This document shows, piece by piece, positions 52,777 to 62,043 of a DNA stretch of 64,000 bases (positions within the stretch are counted from its first letter, which is position 1; each line of letters begins with the position of its first letter). Location of the stretch: NCBI RefSeq assembly GCF_025642155.1, contig NZ_CP106798.1:8742001-8806000 (forward strand), read 5' to 3'. The translations under genes were made by a program, and so were the position numbers. A model generated the notes under the pieces. That model saw nothing but the letters and a program-made list of their open reading frames with translations. It had not been told where the DNA came from and did not search any database. This DNA comes from Streptomyces sp. HUAS 15-9 (GTDB lineage: Bacteria > Actinomycetota > Actinomycetes > Streptomycetales > Streptomycetaceae).

Positions 52777-53328
52777 CTACTGGTCACCGCGGCGCCAGGC
52801 GTCGGCCAGCCCACCCGGTGGGACGGGGACCCCGACGAGGTCGCGCTGCGGCCCGGTGAGGGTGCGCAGCGCGAGCAGGTCGGCGCCGCCAGTGTCTTCG
52901 AAGAGGTGTCGGGTGGTGGCGCTGTGCTTGATCCAGCGCAGGCGTAGCGGGAGCCACAACACCAGTACGAAGGCAACCGGCAGGACGATCAGAGCTAGTG
53001 CGGTCAGGGTGGCCACCTGACCCACGATGTGCTGCAGCGACTGGCCGGCATCGGAGAGACCGGTGCCTGCGCCGGCAGCGGACTGGAGCGGCTTTTTGAG
53101 GGTGTCCCCGATGAACGGCACTTTCGAGGCCGCGTCAGCGGCGTCTTCGAGGCCGGAGGCGAGGTCGTCACCCGCGCTCTGAGCCTTTCGTCCCGGCTCG
53201 GCCAGCATCATGATCGCGTCGTGGACAGTCAGGGCGAACTTCACCGCGGCCGCCGTCAGGGCCACGGCGATCAGGTCAGCGAGCACCTGACGGTTCCGAC
53301 GTGCCGGTGTCTGAGCGTAAAGGCGCAT
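52777..53328 (-). CDS. Small two-helix membrane protein
   Basis: 183 residues from ATG 53328, with CGGAGGAGG before it. Two hydrophobic segments are clear: VLADLIAVALTAAAVKFALT near the start and IVGQVATLTALALIVLPVAF later. A roughly 70-residue outer loop between them is rich in Ala, Gly and Lys (LAEPGRKAQSAGDDLASGLE; LKKPLQSAAGAGTGLSDAGQ). After the second segment a cytoplasmic tail contains RLRWIKHSATTRHLFEDTGG and ADLLALRTL. Similar actinobacterial proteins are annotated only as membrane proteins. No catalytic motif and no operon partner are seen. Confidence 0.65.
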   Translation of the reverse strand: MRLYAQTPARRNRQVLADLIAVALTAAAVKFALTVHDAIMMLAEPGRKAQSAGDDLASGLEDAADAASKVPFIGDTLKKPLQSAAGAGTGLSDAGQSLQHIVGQVATLTALALIVLPVAFVLVLWLPLRLRWIKHSATTRHLFEDTGGADLLALRTLTGPQRDLVGVPVPPGGLADAWRRGDQ

Positions 53329-53570
53329 TGGCGTGCTCCTCCTCCGGTGATGGCATCGGAGACGGCCGGCTCCGGCCATGTGAGGTGTGCTGATCGTGGC
53401 GCGGGGCTTGGCTGGTCGTGTGGCGGTACGTGGGGCTCGACTCTTTCACCGGACTCCACAGGTGCACGTCCTCGACACGGTGCCGGGTTGCTGTCCTCAT
53501 CGGATCTGAGAGCTCTTCGACTGCCGACCCGGCGATCAGGTCACCTGTTCACCATCGCCAACGCTCCGGA

Positions 53571-54041
53571 TCAGCGACACCCGTCCTCCACACACCGGTT
53601 CGAGACGCTACGGTGCCGGTTCCTGGTGGGGGCAGCGATGACTGAGAAGCGCTGCGAGGGCAGGACGCCCGGAGTGCCCACCGATCGTAGCCAGGCGGGA
53701 GTTCGCCGCGGAGGAGGCTGGCGAAGGCGCGGCCGCACGCCAGCAAACGAGTTCACGAACTCCTTCGGGATCGCCGAAGCCGACGTGAGCAGTCGTTGCG
53801 AGGCACGTTCCGACCGGTGCACTGTGAGCGCGCCCCTCTCGGGGTCCGACCCAAGGTGCTCGTCCAGACAGTACGATACGAAGCCCATGAAGCCGACGGT
53901 GGCCCGGGTCTCCCAGTCCTTCCGTGCACGCACGAGTCACCCGGGGGAGGCAGCGATGGCCTTCGCCTCTTGCGCCAGGAGGTACGGCCAGACTTCAGCC
54001 TGGTAATCACGGACCCAGAAGCCGGATCCGCGGTAGTCCAT
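53571..54041 (-). pseudogene. Hypothetical actinobacterial gene, frameshifted
   Basis: From ATG 54041 the frame reads MDYRGSGFWVRDYQAEVWPY, LLAQEAKAIAASPG and a stop. The next frame carries on DWETRATVGFMGFVSYCLDE and HLGSDPERGALTVHRSERAS, then ASAIPKEFVNSFAGV. This is a known style of Streptomyces hypothetical (RG-GFW-RD---E-W---L ... W---AT-GFMG-VS--LD ... AIPK-FVN-FG), here broken near 53945 and shortened at its end. Function unknown. Confidence 0.5.
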
Positions 54042-54579
54042 GTTCGAGCTACCCACGTCTGGGAGTAGAGCATGCGGGCCCGGGGAACCTGAACGCAGTT
54101 CAGCCCGGCGCATCCTCCGTCAGACGGGCCCCGCGGCGCCGGGCGGCCGAACCCGACGAGGACGGGGTGGCCTTGCCAGGCGCGGCCCACCAGCGGCTCG
54201 GCGGCTCCGTTGGGCGTCTGGGAGCACCCATCGCCGAGACCGACCTGGTGTCGGCCTCACCGTGCCGTCAGTACGCAATGGCCAGCAGAGCGATACAGGT
54301 CGAGCCTTCCTGCAGGCACGACCCTCGTGTTCCTGCGGTCGGCGAGCACGGGTGTTCGAGTTGTCGTCGGACCAGTACGTCACAACCACTTGTTGCGCCA
54401 GCATGGGTGTCATTGGACAACGCTGCGATCCGTCGCACCTCCAAGTCGGTGCTCGGAGAGTCACGGTCGGGTCCCGCGGACCTCGGCAGCGAGGAGCGGC
54501 GCGCGCACCATGGCAGTCTGTCGACGCCGCATCCTCGGTCAGTGGGCCGTTCCAAGCGGATGTGTCGGCCCGTGCAGCG
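54042..54579. other. Region without a supportable gene
   Basis: Several short frames exist on both strands, but none resembles a known family and their amino-acid composition is Arg/Ser/Pro-rich, as expected for non-coding high-G+C DNA. Probably decayed sequence. Confidence 0.35.
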
Positions 54580-55800
54580 CTACATCGAGGTGGGCAGGTG
54601 TGGGGAGCGGAGCACGAGCAGGGTGATCTCGCTGGGGGCGAAGACGCGGAACGGCGGGCCCCAGAAGCCGGTGCCGCGACTGGTGTAGAGGAGGGTGCGA
54701 GCGCCGTGGCGGCTGAGGCCGGCGAGGGCGGGCTGGTCGATGCGGACCAGGTGGTGGAAGGGCCAGATCTGGCCGCCGTGGGTGTGGCCGGAGAGTTGTA
54801 GGTCGATGCCGTGGGCTGCCGCCCGGTCGATGAACTTGGGCTGGTGTGCCAAGAGCAGGACGGGTAGGTCGGGGTCGGCGCCGTTCAAGGCTCCGGCGAG
54901 GTGGGCGCGATGGCCGGCCAGGCCGGAGGACTCGGCGGTGACGTCATCCACGCCGGCCACCACGAGGGCGTCGCCTCCGCGTTCCAGCAGCAGATGACGG
55001 TTGCGCAGCGGCTCCCAGCCCAGCTCGTCCATCAGGTCGACCCAGCCCTGGGCCTCGCCGTAGTACTCGTGGTTGCCGGTGACGTAGACACGGGCCCGAG
55101 TCGCCTGCACGGTACCGAGTGGGGCGGCCTGGGCGCGACGGCGTTCGGCCGTGCCGTCCGCGATGTCGCCGGTGTGGCAGACCAGGTCGGCTTCCAGAGT
55201 GTTCACCGTTTCGCATACCCGTGCCGACCAGCGAGTGCGATCGAGTGGGCCGTAGTGGGTGTCGGTGATGAGGACGACGCGGAGGCCGTCCAACCCAGCA
55301 CCCAGTCGCGGGAGTTGCACGTAGAGTCCGCGCACGCATGGTACGCGGCGGGCTTCGGCGTACCCCCAGGCGAGCAGTACGGCGGTTACGCCGAGGACGG
55401 CCCAAGTGACGATTCGGGCCCGGTCCTGGCTCTCGCCGACGCCGGCCGCGGTCAGGGCGAGCCGCAAGAGGACGCCGAGCAGAACGGACCAGGTGAACAG
55501 GACCCAGCTGGTGCCCAGCAGGGTGTCACCGATGATCGCCGCCCGGTCCTGCTGGCGTCGGCCGTGGCCGCGCACCATCGCGAGCGGCATACCGACGAGG
55601 CCGAGGGCGGACAGGGTGGTGCCGGCGAGCGTGACGGGCACCGGCCAGTGCTGGCCGGTGTGCAGGAGCACCCAGCACGGTACGGCCCACAGCAGGACGG
55701 GGGCGATCAGGGGGATGTAGCGCATCAGGCGGTGCGGTCGGCTCTGCCGCGGCACTTGCGCTTCACCCTCGGCGGGCCGGGTGTTGCTGGTGTCGGTCAC
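54580..55800 (-). CDS. Membrane-bound metallophosphoesterase
   Basis: 406 residues from GTG 55800, preceded by GGGAGGGG. Four hydrophobic segments occupy about residues 25-165 (RYIPLIAPVLLWAVPCWVLL; TLLGTSWVLFTWSVLLGVLL; VTWAVLGVTAVLLAWGYAEA). The catalytic domain then shows the full calcineurin-type metal set: ITDTHYG (DxH), HTGDIADG (GD), VTGNHEYYGE (GNHE), LLAHQPKF (His) and LSGHTHGGQIWPFH (GHxH). All metal ligands are present, so activity as a phosphodiesterase is likely. Members of this family with N-terminal membrane helices resemble the UDP-2,3-diacylglucosamine hydrolase/YkuE group; the substrate is not known. No partner gene is seen. Confidence 0.88.
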   Translation of the reverse strand: MTDTSNTRPAEGEAQVPRQSRPHRLMRYIPLIAPVLLWAVPCWVLLHTGQHWPVPVTLAGTTLSALGLVGMPLAMVRGHGRRQQDRAAIIGDTLLGTSWVLFTWSVLLGVLLRLALTAAGVGESQDRARIVTWAVLGVTAVLLAWGYAEARRVPCVRGLYVQLPRLGAGLDGLRVVLITDTHYGPLDRTRWSARVCETVNTLEADLVCHTGDIADGTAERRRAQAAPLGTVQATRARVYVTGNHEYYGEAQGWVDLMDELGWEPLRNRHLLLERGGDALVVAGVDDVTAESSGLAGHRAHLAGALNGADPDLPVLLLAHQPKFIDRAAAHGIDLQLSGHTHGGQIWPFHHLVRIDQPALAGLSRHGARTLLYTSRGTGFWGPPFRVFAPSEITLLVLRSPHLPTSM

Positions 55801-56009
55801 GCTTCCCCTCCCTGACCAGGCTGCCGTCTCGCGCACTGTATCCGGTCGTCCTCGGGCTGCCGGACGTTGCGTTCATGGGCCCGGCCCTTTGGGACGAAGG
55901 GTCCTCTGCGAGGCGGCAAGGCTCCGCTGCCGGCCTCACCGAGGTCCGCCAGACGCCGTTCACGGTCACCGTCGCCGAGGCCCAGGCCCTCAACTGACCA
56001 ACCTGCCTG

Positions 56010-56043
56010 GTGGCCCCGGCGCACACGTACGCGCCGGGGCCAC
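56010..56043 (-). terminator. Hairpin terminator downstream of the Asp-box protein gene
   Basis: A perfect 13-bp stem, GTGGCCCCGGCGC with GCGCCGGGGCCAC, and an 8-base loop, about 70 bases after the stop of the gene ending at 56114. The rest of the 55801-56113 gap shows no supportable gene; a short frame at 55875-55997 ends in a normal-looking way but has no recognised family. Confidence 0.8.
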
Positions 56044-56113
56044 ATCTACCAGGCGGGCCATTCACCAACAGTGTCCGAACAACAGTCGGACCTCTCCCCT
56101 CATGCCCTACCGG

Positions 56114-58831
56114 TCAGAGGTTGGCGCACTGTCCGGCACGGGTGCCGTGCACCGTGTTCGGGTTGCCGTCGTTGGTCGGGGGCGGCACGTTGCCGGTGCA
56201 GTGCAGCGAGCCGCGGATGGTGTTGCCCGCGATCTCGGCCCGGGTGTCGTCCGGGAACGGGCCGCTGCCGGTCGTCCCGTTGACGTCGACCGAGCCGACG
56301 ATCTGGTTGGCGATCAGCTCCGCGCCGGAGTGGTTGTCGAGCAGGTGGACGGACCCGCCGACCCGGTTGCCGGCGCAGGCGTCGTCACCCGGATCCCCGA
56401 CGACCACGAACCCGCTCGCGCGGTCGACCTGCAGTGTCCCGGTGGCGCGGCTGTCGCACATGCCGAACAGCGTGCCGTCCGAGGAGTGCACGCTGCCGAA
56501 GACGGTGGAGTGGCCGATGAACAGCGCCCCGCCGGCCGCGCCGTGGACGGTGCCGTGCACGGTGGCGTCGACGATGCAGGTGCTCGGCGCGGTCGCCCGG
56601 ACGCTGCCGTGGACGTCACCGGTGATGACCTCGGCGCAGGTCACCTGCTGGGTGATGCTCTCCAGGCTGCCCGCCAGGAAGTTGGTGTCGCCGCTGTACT
56701 GGGCCGTGATGGTGTGGCTGCCGGGCAGCAGGTTGGCGGAACCCACCTGCGTCTGGGCGCAGTTGGCGCCACCGCCGGGTGCGAGGGTGCCGGTGCCGAG
56801 CACCGTGCTGCCGTCCTTGAAGGTCACCGTGCCGGACGGCGGCAGCGCCGGGCTGGTGCTCGGCGGGGCCGGGCAGACAGTGTCGGTGAAGGTGATCGGC
56901 TCGCCGAAGGCCGCCGGGCCGTTCGCCGAGGAGGCGAGCGTCGTGCTGACTGGGGCCTGGTTGACGGTCTGGGTCAGGCTCATCGCGGTGCTGCCCAGGT
57001 GGTCGAGGTCTCCGCTGTAGGTGGCGTCCACGGTGTGGTCGCCGACGCTCAGCGTGGAGATCGCGTCCGAGGTGGCCGTCCCGGTCGTGGTGTCCACCGG
57101 CACCGGGCTGCCGAGCTGGGTGCCGTCGACCCGGAAGGTGACGGTGCCGCCGTCCGGGGTCGGTACGACCTCCGCGGTGAAGGTCACCGGCTGCCCGTAG
57201 ACGGACGGGTCGGCGGAGGAGGTCAGCGTCGACTGGGTGGTCTGCTTCGGGACGCTGAAGAAGATCGTGTCCCGCGCCTGCTGGGTGGTCTGGTTGGTGC
57301 CGTTGAGGTTACCGGTGAACGTGCCGTAGAAGGTGGTGCCGACCGCCTTCATCTGGATGTAGTCGCCGATGAACCGCTGCCGGGCGTCGCCGTTGTCCTT
57401 CGCGATCGTGAAAGTCTGCAGCGGGAGGTCGCTGAATGTCGCCCCGTGGTCGGTGCTCCGGGCCAGGTGTGCGGTGACGATCGGGAAGGCGCTGCCGTTG
57501 GTTCCGTCGGAGGTCAGGTAGAGGACGCCGACGGTGCCGTCGCTGAGCACCGCGACGGAGGGCAGCGCCGCCTCGGTCGAAGTGGAGACGTTGACCGAGG
57601 CGCCGACGGAGAGGCCGCCCGCGCCGTCGTCGGTGAGCCGGCGCAGCCTGATCTGGTTGTGGCCGCCGGTGACGGCCTCGCCGTAGGCCACGAACACGTC
57701 GCCGTTGGTCGGGTCGACGGCCGCGTGCTGGACGCCGCCGATCAGTGCGTTGGACGTGGCGAACTTGAAGCCGACGTCGCCCTGGTAGCTGCTGACCGAG
57801 GCGACTACCAGGCCGTCGGTGGCGTTGCCCAGGTCCCAGCTCCCTCCGCCGTTGGTCGACCGCTTCAGCCGGATGTTGACGGCGTGCGGCTGGGAGGTGC
57901 TCACGCCGCCCTCCTGGTACAGCGCGTACACGGTGCCGTTGCGCGGGTCGCCGGCCAGGCGGAGCCCACCGTTGATGCCGCCCGTCACGGCGCCGTTGCC
58001 CACCGGTTGGTCGTTGGCGGCGGGGAAGTCCACCGGGCTGGCGCTGTGCTGCGAGACGGTCACGTGGTCGCGCGGGAGAGCACCGAGGTCCTGGTAGCCG
58101 ACGTAGGCGTTGTCCTGGGTCGTGTTGGTGGTGTCGCGGTTGACGATCAGCCAGGGCTGGTCGGTGTTGGGGTGGGTGTTCGTGGTGGGCTGGGTGATGT
58201 TGGTCATCGGGTCGACGTTCCAGAGCCACGACGTCGCCTGGGTGGGGTCGGTGGTGGACCCGGTGACCACCTGGGCGTTGGCCCCGCAGGTCAGGAAGGT
58301 CCCGTAGAGTCGGCCGTTGCGGCCGTAGTCGATGGTCTGGTCGCACGGGCCGCCCGCCGTGTTGGCGATCCCCGGGGGTGCCGGGATGGTCCTCCGGTCG
58401 GTCCAGGTGGTGCCGCCGTCGATGCTGTAGAGCAGGTCGGCGTTGTTGTTCCACTCGTCGTTGGGGTTGTGGCCGAAGCGGGTGATGGCGATGTGCTGCG
58501 GGTTGGCCGGGTCGACCGCGATCGACGGCTCGCCGTAGGTGCCGAGCGTGTTGACGGCGGCGTCCGCGTCGATGATGTTCACGCTCGCGACCCGCTGCAA
58601 CGGCCGGACCCGCCCGGGCTCCACCGGCCCCGGGGGAACCGTACGGTCGGGCGGCTGGTCGCTCCCGCTGATCCGGCCGTTGCTCTGACCGGCGCTCTGG
58701 CTCACCGGCGACGGCGCGTCGGCCCAGGCCTGGGCGGACAGCAGCAGCGGTCCGGCGGCCAGCGAGAGTGCGAGGGCCGCGCCGAGCGGGCGTCTGAGGG
58801 GGATCGGTCTGCGGCGGAGTGCGGGTGCCAC
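56114..58831 (-). CDS. Secreted modular protein: Asp-box propeller, two Ig-like domains and C-terminal beta region
   Basis: 905 residues. The signal peptide (basic start, GAALALSLAAGPLLLSAQAW, ADA) is clear. Residues about 80-470 hold Asp-box repeats (YSIDGGTTWTD; RSTNGGGSWD; RSTDHGATFSD), as in sialidase-type beta-propellers, with YGEPSIAVDPANPQHIAITR near the start. Two Ig-like modules follow (SVYGQPVTFTAEVVPTPDGG ... VDATYSGDLDHLG; AFGEPITFTDTVCPAP ... ITAQYSGDTNFL). The last 160 residues have repeated VHG-S-V, ATVHGTVHGAAGG and GNTIRGSL patterns, like a short parallel beta-helix. The catalytic Arg triad of sialidases is not evident, so a binding or surface role is as likely as an enzyme. 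Monocistronic, with a strong terminator. Confidence 0.75.
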   Translation of the reverse strand: MAPALRRRPIPLRRPLGAALALSLAAGPLLLSAQAWADAPSPVSQSAGQSNGRISGSDQPPDRTVPPGPVEPGRVRPLQRVASVNIIDADAAVNTLGTYGEPSIAVDPANPQHIAITRFGHNPNDEWNNNADLLYSIDGGTTWTDRRTIPAPPGIANTAGGPCDQTIDYGRNGRLYGTFLTCGANAQVVTGSTTDPTQATSWLWNVDPMTNITQPTTNTHPNTDQPWLIVNRDTTNTTQDNAYVGYQDLGALPRDHVTVSQHSASPVDFPAANDQPVGNGAVTGGINGGLRLAGDPRNGTVYALYQEGGVSTSQPHAVNIRLKRSTNGGGSWDLGNATDGLVVASVSSYQGDVGFKFATSNALIGGVQHAAVDPTNGDVFVAYGEAVTGGHNQIRLRRLTDDGAGGLSVGASVNVSTSTEAALPSVAVLSDGTVGVLYLTSDGTNGSAFPIVTAHLARSTDHGATFSDLPLQTFTIAKDNGDARQRFIGDYIQMKAVGTTFYGTFTGNLNGTNQTTQQARDTIFFSVPKQTTQSTLTSSADPSVYGQPVTFTAEVVPTPDGGTVTFRVDGTQLGSPVPVDTTTGTATSDAISTLSVGDHTVDATYSGDLDHLGSTAMSLTQTVNQAPVSTTLASSANGPAAFGEPITFTDTVCPAPPSTSPALPPSGTVTFKDGSTVLGTGTLAPGGGANCAQTQVGSANLLPGSHTITAQYSGDTNFLAGSLESITQQVTCAEVITGDVHGSVRATAPSTCIVDATVHGTVHGAAGGALFIGHSTVFGSVHSSDGTLFGMCDSRATGTLQVDRASGFVVVGDPGDDACAGNRVGGSVHLLDNHSGAELIANQIVGSVDVNGTTGSGPFPDDTRAEIAGNTIRGSLHCTGNVPPPTNDGNPNTVHGTRAGQCANL

Positions 58832-59172
58832 GGGTCAGTCCTTTCGATCACGTCGGTCACACGACAGGGAGGTGACATTCTGTGATCGAGAGGACTGTGG
58901 CAGTCACACGGCGCACTCAGCGCGGTCACGTTCCGCTATGAAAGTCCTGCCAACGGCCGAGCACGCCGGAAATCAGGTCCACCGATCGGTCACGTCGGGC
59001 GGCCGGTATCGCCAGCAGGACGCCGAACACCAGCAAGGTGGTGTACCCGACCGTCCGTCCGGCACCAGGAAGCGGACGAAGCCGAACAGCCGGAAACCCC
59101 CGAGCCGGTTGGCCAGCAGGCCGGAGCCACCACACCAAGCACCGTTGCAGTACTGGATGATCTATTCCAGGG
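58832..59172. other. Intergenic, with a small membrane-protein scrap on the minus strand
   Basis: The left 60 bases should hold the promoter of the Asp-box gene. On the minus strand TVGYTTLLVFGVLLAIPAAR and, in another frame, RLGGFRLFGFVRFLVPD suggest the broken end of a small membrane protein; the family is not clear. Confidence 0.3.
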
Positions 59173-59280
59173 GGTCAGTGAGCGTAGGCGATCAGTGAGC
59201 GTAGGACGGTTTGTCCGGTGGCGTCGTTGCGCCAGATCGCGGTGGTCAGCGCGAGGATGCGTTGCATGACGCGGGCTATG
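59173..59280 (-). pseudogene. IS982-like transposase, C-terminal scrap with a 17-bp tandem repeat
   Basis: The minus strand reads GVIARVMQRILALTTAIWRN, DATGQTVLRSLIAYAH and a stop, similar to the end of IS982-type transposases (RI-QR-LAL-AAIWHN--TG--V-RSL-AYDH). The plus strand shows TCAGTGAGCGTAGG twice in direct order at 17-bp spacing across the stop codon. Confidence 0.5.
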
Positions 59281-59347
59281 ACCCCTCCGGGTGCCTGACC
59301 GCCCATCCCACACCCTCCGCAGGCACCCCTTGGAATTGATCATCTAG

Positions 59348-59364
59348 TAGGGCTTGGTCATCTT
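59348..59364 (+). repeat. Left terminal inverted repeat of the IS701 element
   Basis: TAGGGCTTGGTCATCTT, the exact reverse complement of the right end at 60771-60787, preceded by the CTAG target duplication. Confidence 0.9.
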
Positions 59365-59458
59365 GCTATCGGTGCGGGTATGTCGCGGCGGCAGGTGGGG
59401 CAGGCGCCGGTCCAGAGGGCGAGGAGTGTCTGCAGTTCACGGACGATCTGGTAGAGAC

Positions 59459-60722
59459 TCAGACCGCCGCTGTGTCTTTTGGGGCGCGAGCCATGCGCCT
59501 GAGGGTGCAGAAGGCATGGGCGGCGGAGACGAGGGTGACATGGTGGTGCCAGCCGCCCCAGGTGCGGCCTTCGAAGTGGGCAAGTCCCAGGGCCTGTTTC
59601 ATCTCCCGGTAGTCGTGCTCGATGCGCCAGCGCAGCTTGGTCAGCCGCACCAGGGTGGCCAGTGGCATGCCGGAGGGCAGGCTGGACAGCCAGAACTGCA
59701 CCGGCTCGCTCTCGGTGGCGGGCCATTCGGCCAGCAGCCAGCGTTCAGGCAGCTCGGGAGCGTCCGTGGTCTTGCGTAGGCCCCGTCCGGCGGGCCGGAC
59801 CCTGAGGGCGACGAACCGCGAGTACATGCGCTTGAAGCCGTTTCGGCCCGTGCCCGGCCGGGAGCCTACCCGCCAGGAAACCGGCCGTGCAGCCGCCCGG
59901 TACCGCGATGACCAGGTCTTTCACCGTCTGCGCAGGGTCGGGGTACTGCGCTTTCGGTGGCCGGCCGGTGCCCGCGTAGGGGGGCTGGACGGGCCGGGCG
60001 TCGGCCGGATGGGCGGTGTGGCGGCAGGAGATCCCGACCGCATAGGGCAGGCTGCGTTCCTCCAGCCCCAGACGGAAGGCGGCGGCATCGCCGTATCCGG
60101 CATCCGCCACGACCAAGGGGACATCGACGCCCCACGACCGGGTTTCGTCGATCATGTCCAGGGCCAGCTGCCACTTCTCCACATGCCCCACCTGGGCGGG
60201 GATGCCGCAACGGCCGCGGCGGGCGACCTTGGCCGCATCCGCCTGTCCAGAGGCCGGATCCCATGAAGCGGGCACGAACAGCCGCCAGTTCACTGCGGCC
60301 GAGGCCTGCTCACGGGCCAGGTGCAGCGACACTCCCACCTGGCAGTTGGTGACCTTGCCCGCGGTGCCGGTGTACTGCCGCGACACACACGCGGACGCGT
60401 CCCCGTCCTTGAGGAAGCCGGTGTCGTCAACGATCAGCGCCTCCGGACCGATCGCCTCGTGCATCCTCCAGGCCAGCCGGGCCCGCACATGCGCCGGATC
60501 CCACGGGCTGGAGGTGATGAAGTGCGCCAGCGCCTGCCGGTTGCCGTCCTCGCCGAGGCGGGCTGCCATCGGCTCCACCGACTTACGCCGCCCGTCCAGC
60601 AGCAGCCCTCGCACATACGCCTGTCCCCACCGCCGCTGGTCCGCACGGAAGAACCCGTCGAACAACTCCGCCGCGAACGCCTCCAGGTCCCCCCGGGCCT
60701 CGGTCATCTCCTCAGGTGTCAC
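59459..60722 (-). pseudogene. IS701 transposase, frameshifted
   Basis: The start GTG at 60722 gives the family-typical VTPEEMTEARGDLEAFAAEL, then FRADQRRWGQAYVRGLLLDG and RRKSVEPMAARLG. The catalytic core shows IVDDTGFLKDG (first Asp) and VVADAGYGDA (second Asp). Near 59880 the sense moves to the next frame and continues GSRPGTGRNGFKRMYSRFVA, LVRLTKLRWRIEHDYREMKQ (with the catalytic Glu) and ALGLAHFEGRTWGGWHHHVT. One base lost or gained breaks the gene, so the element cannot move by itself unless a translational shift restores the frame. No clear slippery run is seen there. Confidence 0.85.
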
Positions 60723-60770
60723 ACCACGACAACGCCACCCACGAGGCAACAGACACGCCACTCAGGAGTG

Positions 60771-60787
60771 AAGATGACCAAGCCCTA
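60771..60787 (-). repeat. Right terminal inverted repeat of the IS701 element
   Basis: AAGATGACCAAGCCCTA, followed by CTAG at 60788-60791, the second copy of the target duplication. Confidence 0.9.
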
Positions 60788-60859
60788 CTAGTGCTGGGTT
60801 CTTCAAATGATGTACACATATCGGCGGCGTGAGCGTCTGGTGGGTGGTGCAGGTCTGCC

Positions 60860-61551
60860 TCAGATCCATGGGTTCGCGCGGGAGTTGAGGTGTGTGGTTG
60901 CCAGGGTGGTGGCGTAGGCGATGCCGTCGCGGTTGGCGAATGACCGGCCGGCGAGGGCGGCTTTGCGGAAGACGCGCCACCAGCCTTCCTGCAGGTTGAG
61001 CCAGCAGGCGCCAACGGGGATGAAGGCGTGGTGGATACGAGGATGGTCCTCGAGCCAGGCCCGCGTGGACACGCTGTTGTGACTGGACAGGTTGTCAGTG
61101 ACGATCCAGATCTCGCCGGTCGGGTTGGCATCCTCGATCTGTTGCAGGAACTGCTGGTAAAAGGCGGTGTTGCGGGAGGAAGTGGTCATCGTGACTGCCT
61201 GGCCGTCGGCGGGTCGCAGACCGCCGTAGACCCAGGTCTTCTCCGGTCCGCGGCTGTAGTCGAGTTCCGCTTTGATCCGGTGGCCGTCCGGTGACCAGGC
61301 GGACGCGGGCGGGAACGTCCGCGGGATCACCGGTCCCAGCTCATCGGCGCAGATCACCGTCGCACCGACGGGCGGGTGGGTGTAGAGGCCGATGATCCTC
61401 GTCCTCTTGGGACGAAGTCCGGGTCCTTCGACCGTGTCCAGGACCGGGCGCGGCGCCAGCGCACCCCTTCGGCCAGCTGGATGCGGCGGACCTGTGAACG
61501 GCCCACCTCGATCCCTTCAGCCCACGCTGCTGCGGCCAGGGAATCCAAGGT
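60860..61551 (-). pseudogene. IS630-family transposase, 5' truncated and frameshifted
   Basis: The 3' part reads VICADELGPVIPRTFPPASA (first Asp), PTGEIWIVTDNLSSHNSVST (second Asp) and WLNLQEGWWRVFRKAALAGR (Glu), the DDE core of IS630, ending THLNSRANPWI. The upstream part (LDSLAAAAWAEGIEVGRSQV, RRIQLAEGVRWRRARSWTRS, KDPDFVP) lies in the other frame. A one-base loss in a C run at 61409-61411 separates them. The N-terminal paired helix-turn-helix domain is absent, and the frame joins without a break to the DUF6461 gene upstream. Confidence 0.8.
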
Positions 61552-62043
61552 CCATCCAACCTCACGCATCAGGGTGGTCAGGGCGTCGGGGGTGCTGCCA
61601 TCCTTTGCCGTCGCCCACTCGAAGGTGGTCCGGAGTTCTCCGTCCTCGTACCAATGGAAGAGGTGGATGGGTTTGCCTCCGTTGCTGGAGTGCGTCACTG
61701 CGCGCCCGCCTGCCGACAGGGCCTCCAGAAAGCGTGGCTGCATCCCTATGCCGCCGTCGAAGTGCAGGACCAGTGTCCAGTCTTCGTCGGCGCCCGGCAC
61801 GGTGAACGCACCCGAGATGAAGGACTCTTCGCAGTAGTCCGTCCCGTCAAGTAGTTCGTCCTGCCGCTCGATGAACGCGTCCACCCCTGTACACGTGCCC
61901 TTCGGCGTCGCCGCCATCACCCGCTGCACGTCCCCCGGCGAGACGCCCCGCACCAGGGTCAGGGTGTAGCCGGTATGGAGCGCGTAGCGGAACCACGAGG
62001 ACGAACGTATCCAGGCGTAGTCATGTGCGGTTACCGAAGTCAC
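61552..62043 (-). CDS. DUF6461-type protein, 3' end replaced by transposase sequence
   Basis: From GTG 62043 about 164 residues of a soluble domain are read: DYAWIRSSSWFRYALHTGYT, LTLVRGVSPGDVQRVMAATP, FTVPGADEDWTLVLHFDGGI, FLEALSAGGRAVTHSSNGGK, IHLFHWYEDGELRTTFEWAT. The order (LTLVRG-SP-DV---MGA-P ... WTLALE--G ... SAG---VSH ... F-W-EDGE-R--FE) is that of DUF6461, a common actinobacterial family without known function. At LTTLMREVGW it passes in frame into the IS630 sequence and stops only at 61354. The DUF6461 domain itself looks nearly complete, so a fused protein of about 230 residues could still be made. Confidence 0.6.

Larger units (their letters stand above)
59348..60787 (-). mobile_element. 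IS701-family insertion sequence, complete ends, 4-bp target duplication
   Basis: The element has 17-bp perfect terminal inverted repeats, TAGGGCTTGGTCATCTT at the left (59348-59364) and AAGATGACCAAGCCCTA at the right (60771-60787). Both sides are flanked by CTAG (59344-59347 and 60788-60791), a target-site duplication of the type IS701 elements make. It is 1440 bp long and carries a single transposase gene on the minus strand, which is frameshifted. The exact duplication shows insertion by transposition with no later rearrangement at the ends. Confidence 0.88.

Noticed and set aside
55875..55997. A short plus-strand frame ending before the terminator
   Set aside because: No ribosome site, no recognised family, and too short to separate from chance.
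55781..58885. A 1034-codon open frame on the plus strand opposite the Asp-box protein
   Set aside because: It is the antisense of a gene with a clear signal peptide and Asp-box motifs. Its composition (Val/Gly/Arg-rich, no domains) is typical of a shadow frame in high-G+C DNA.
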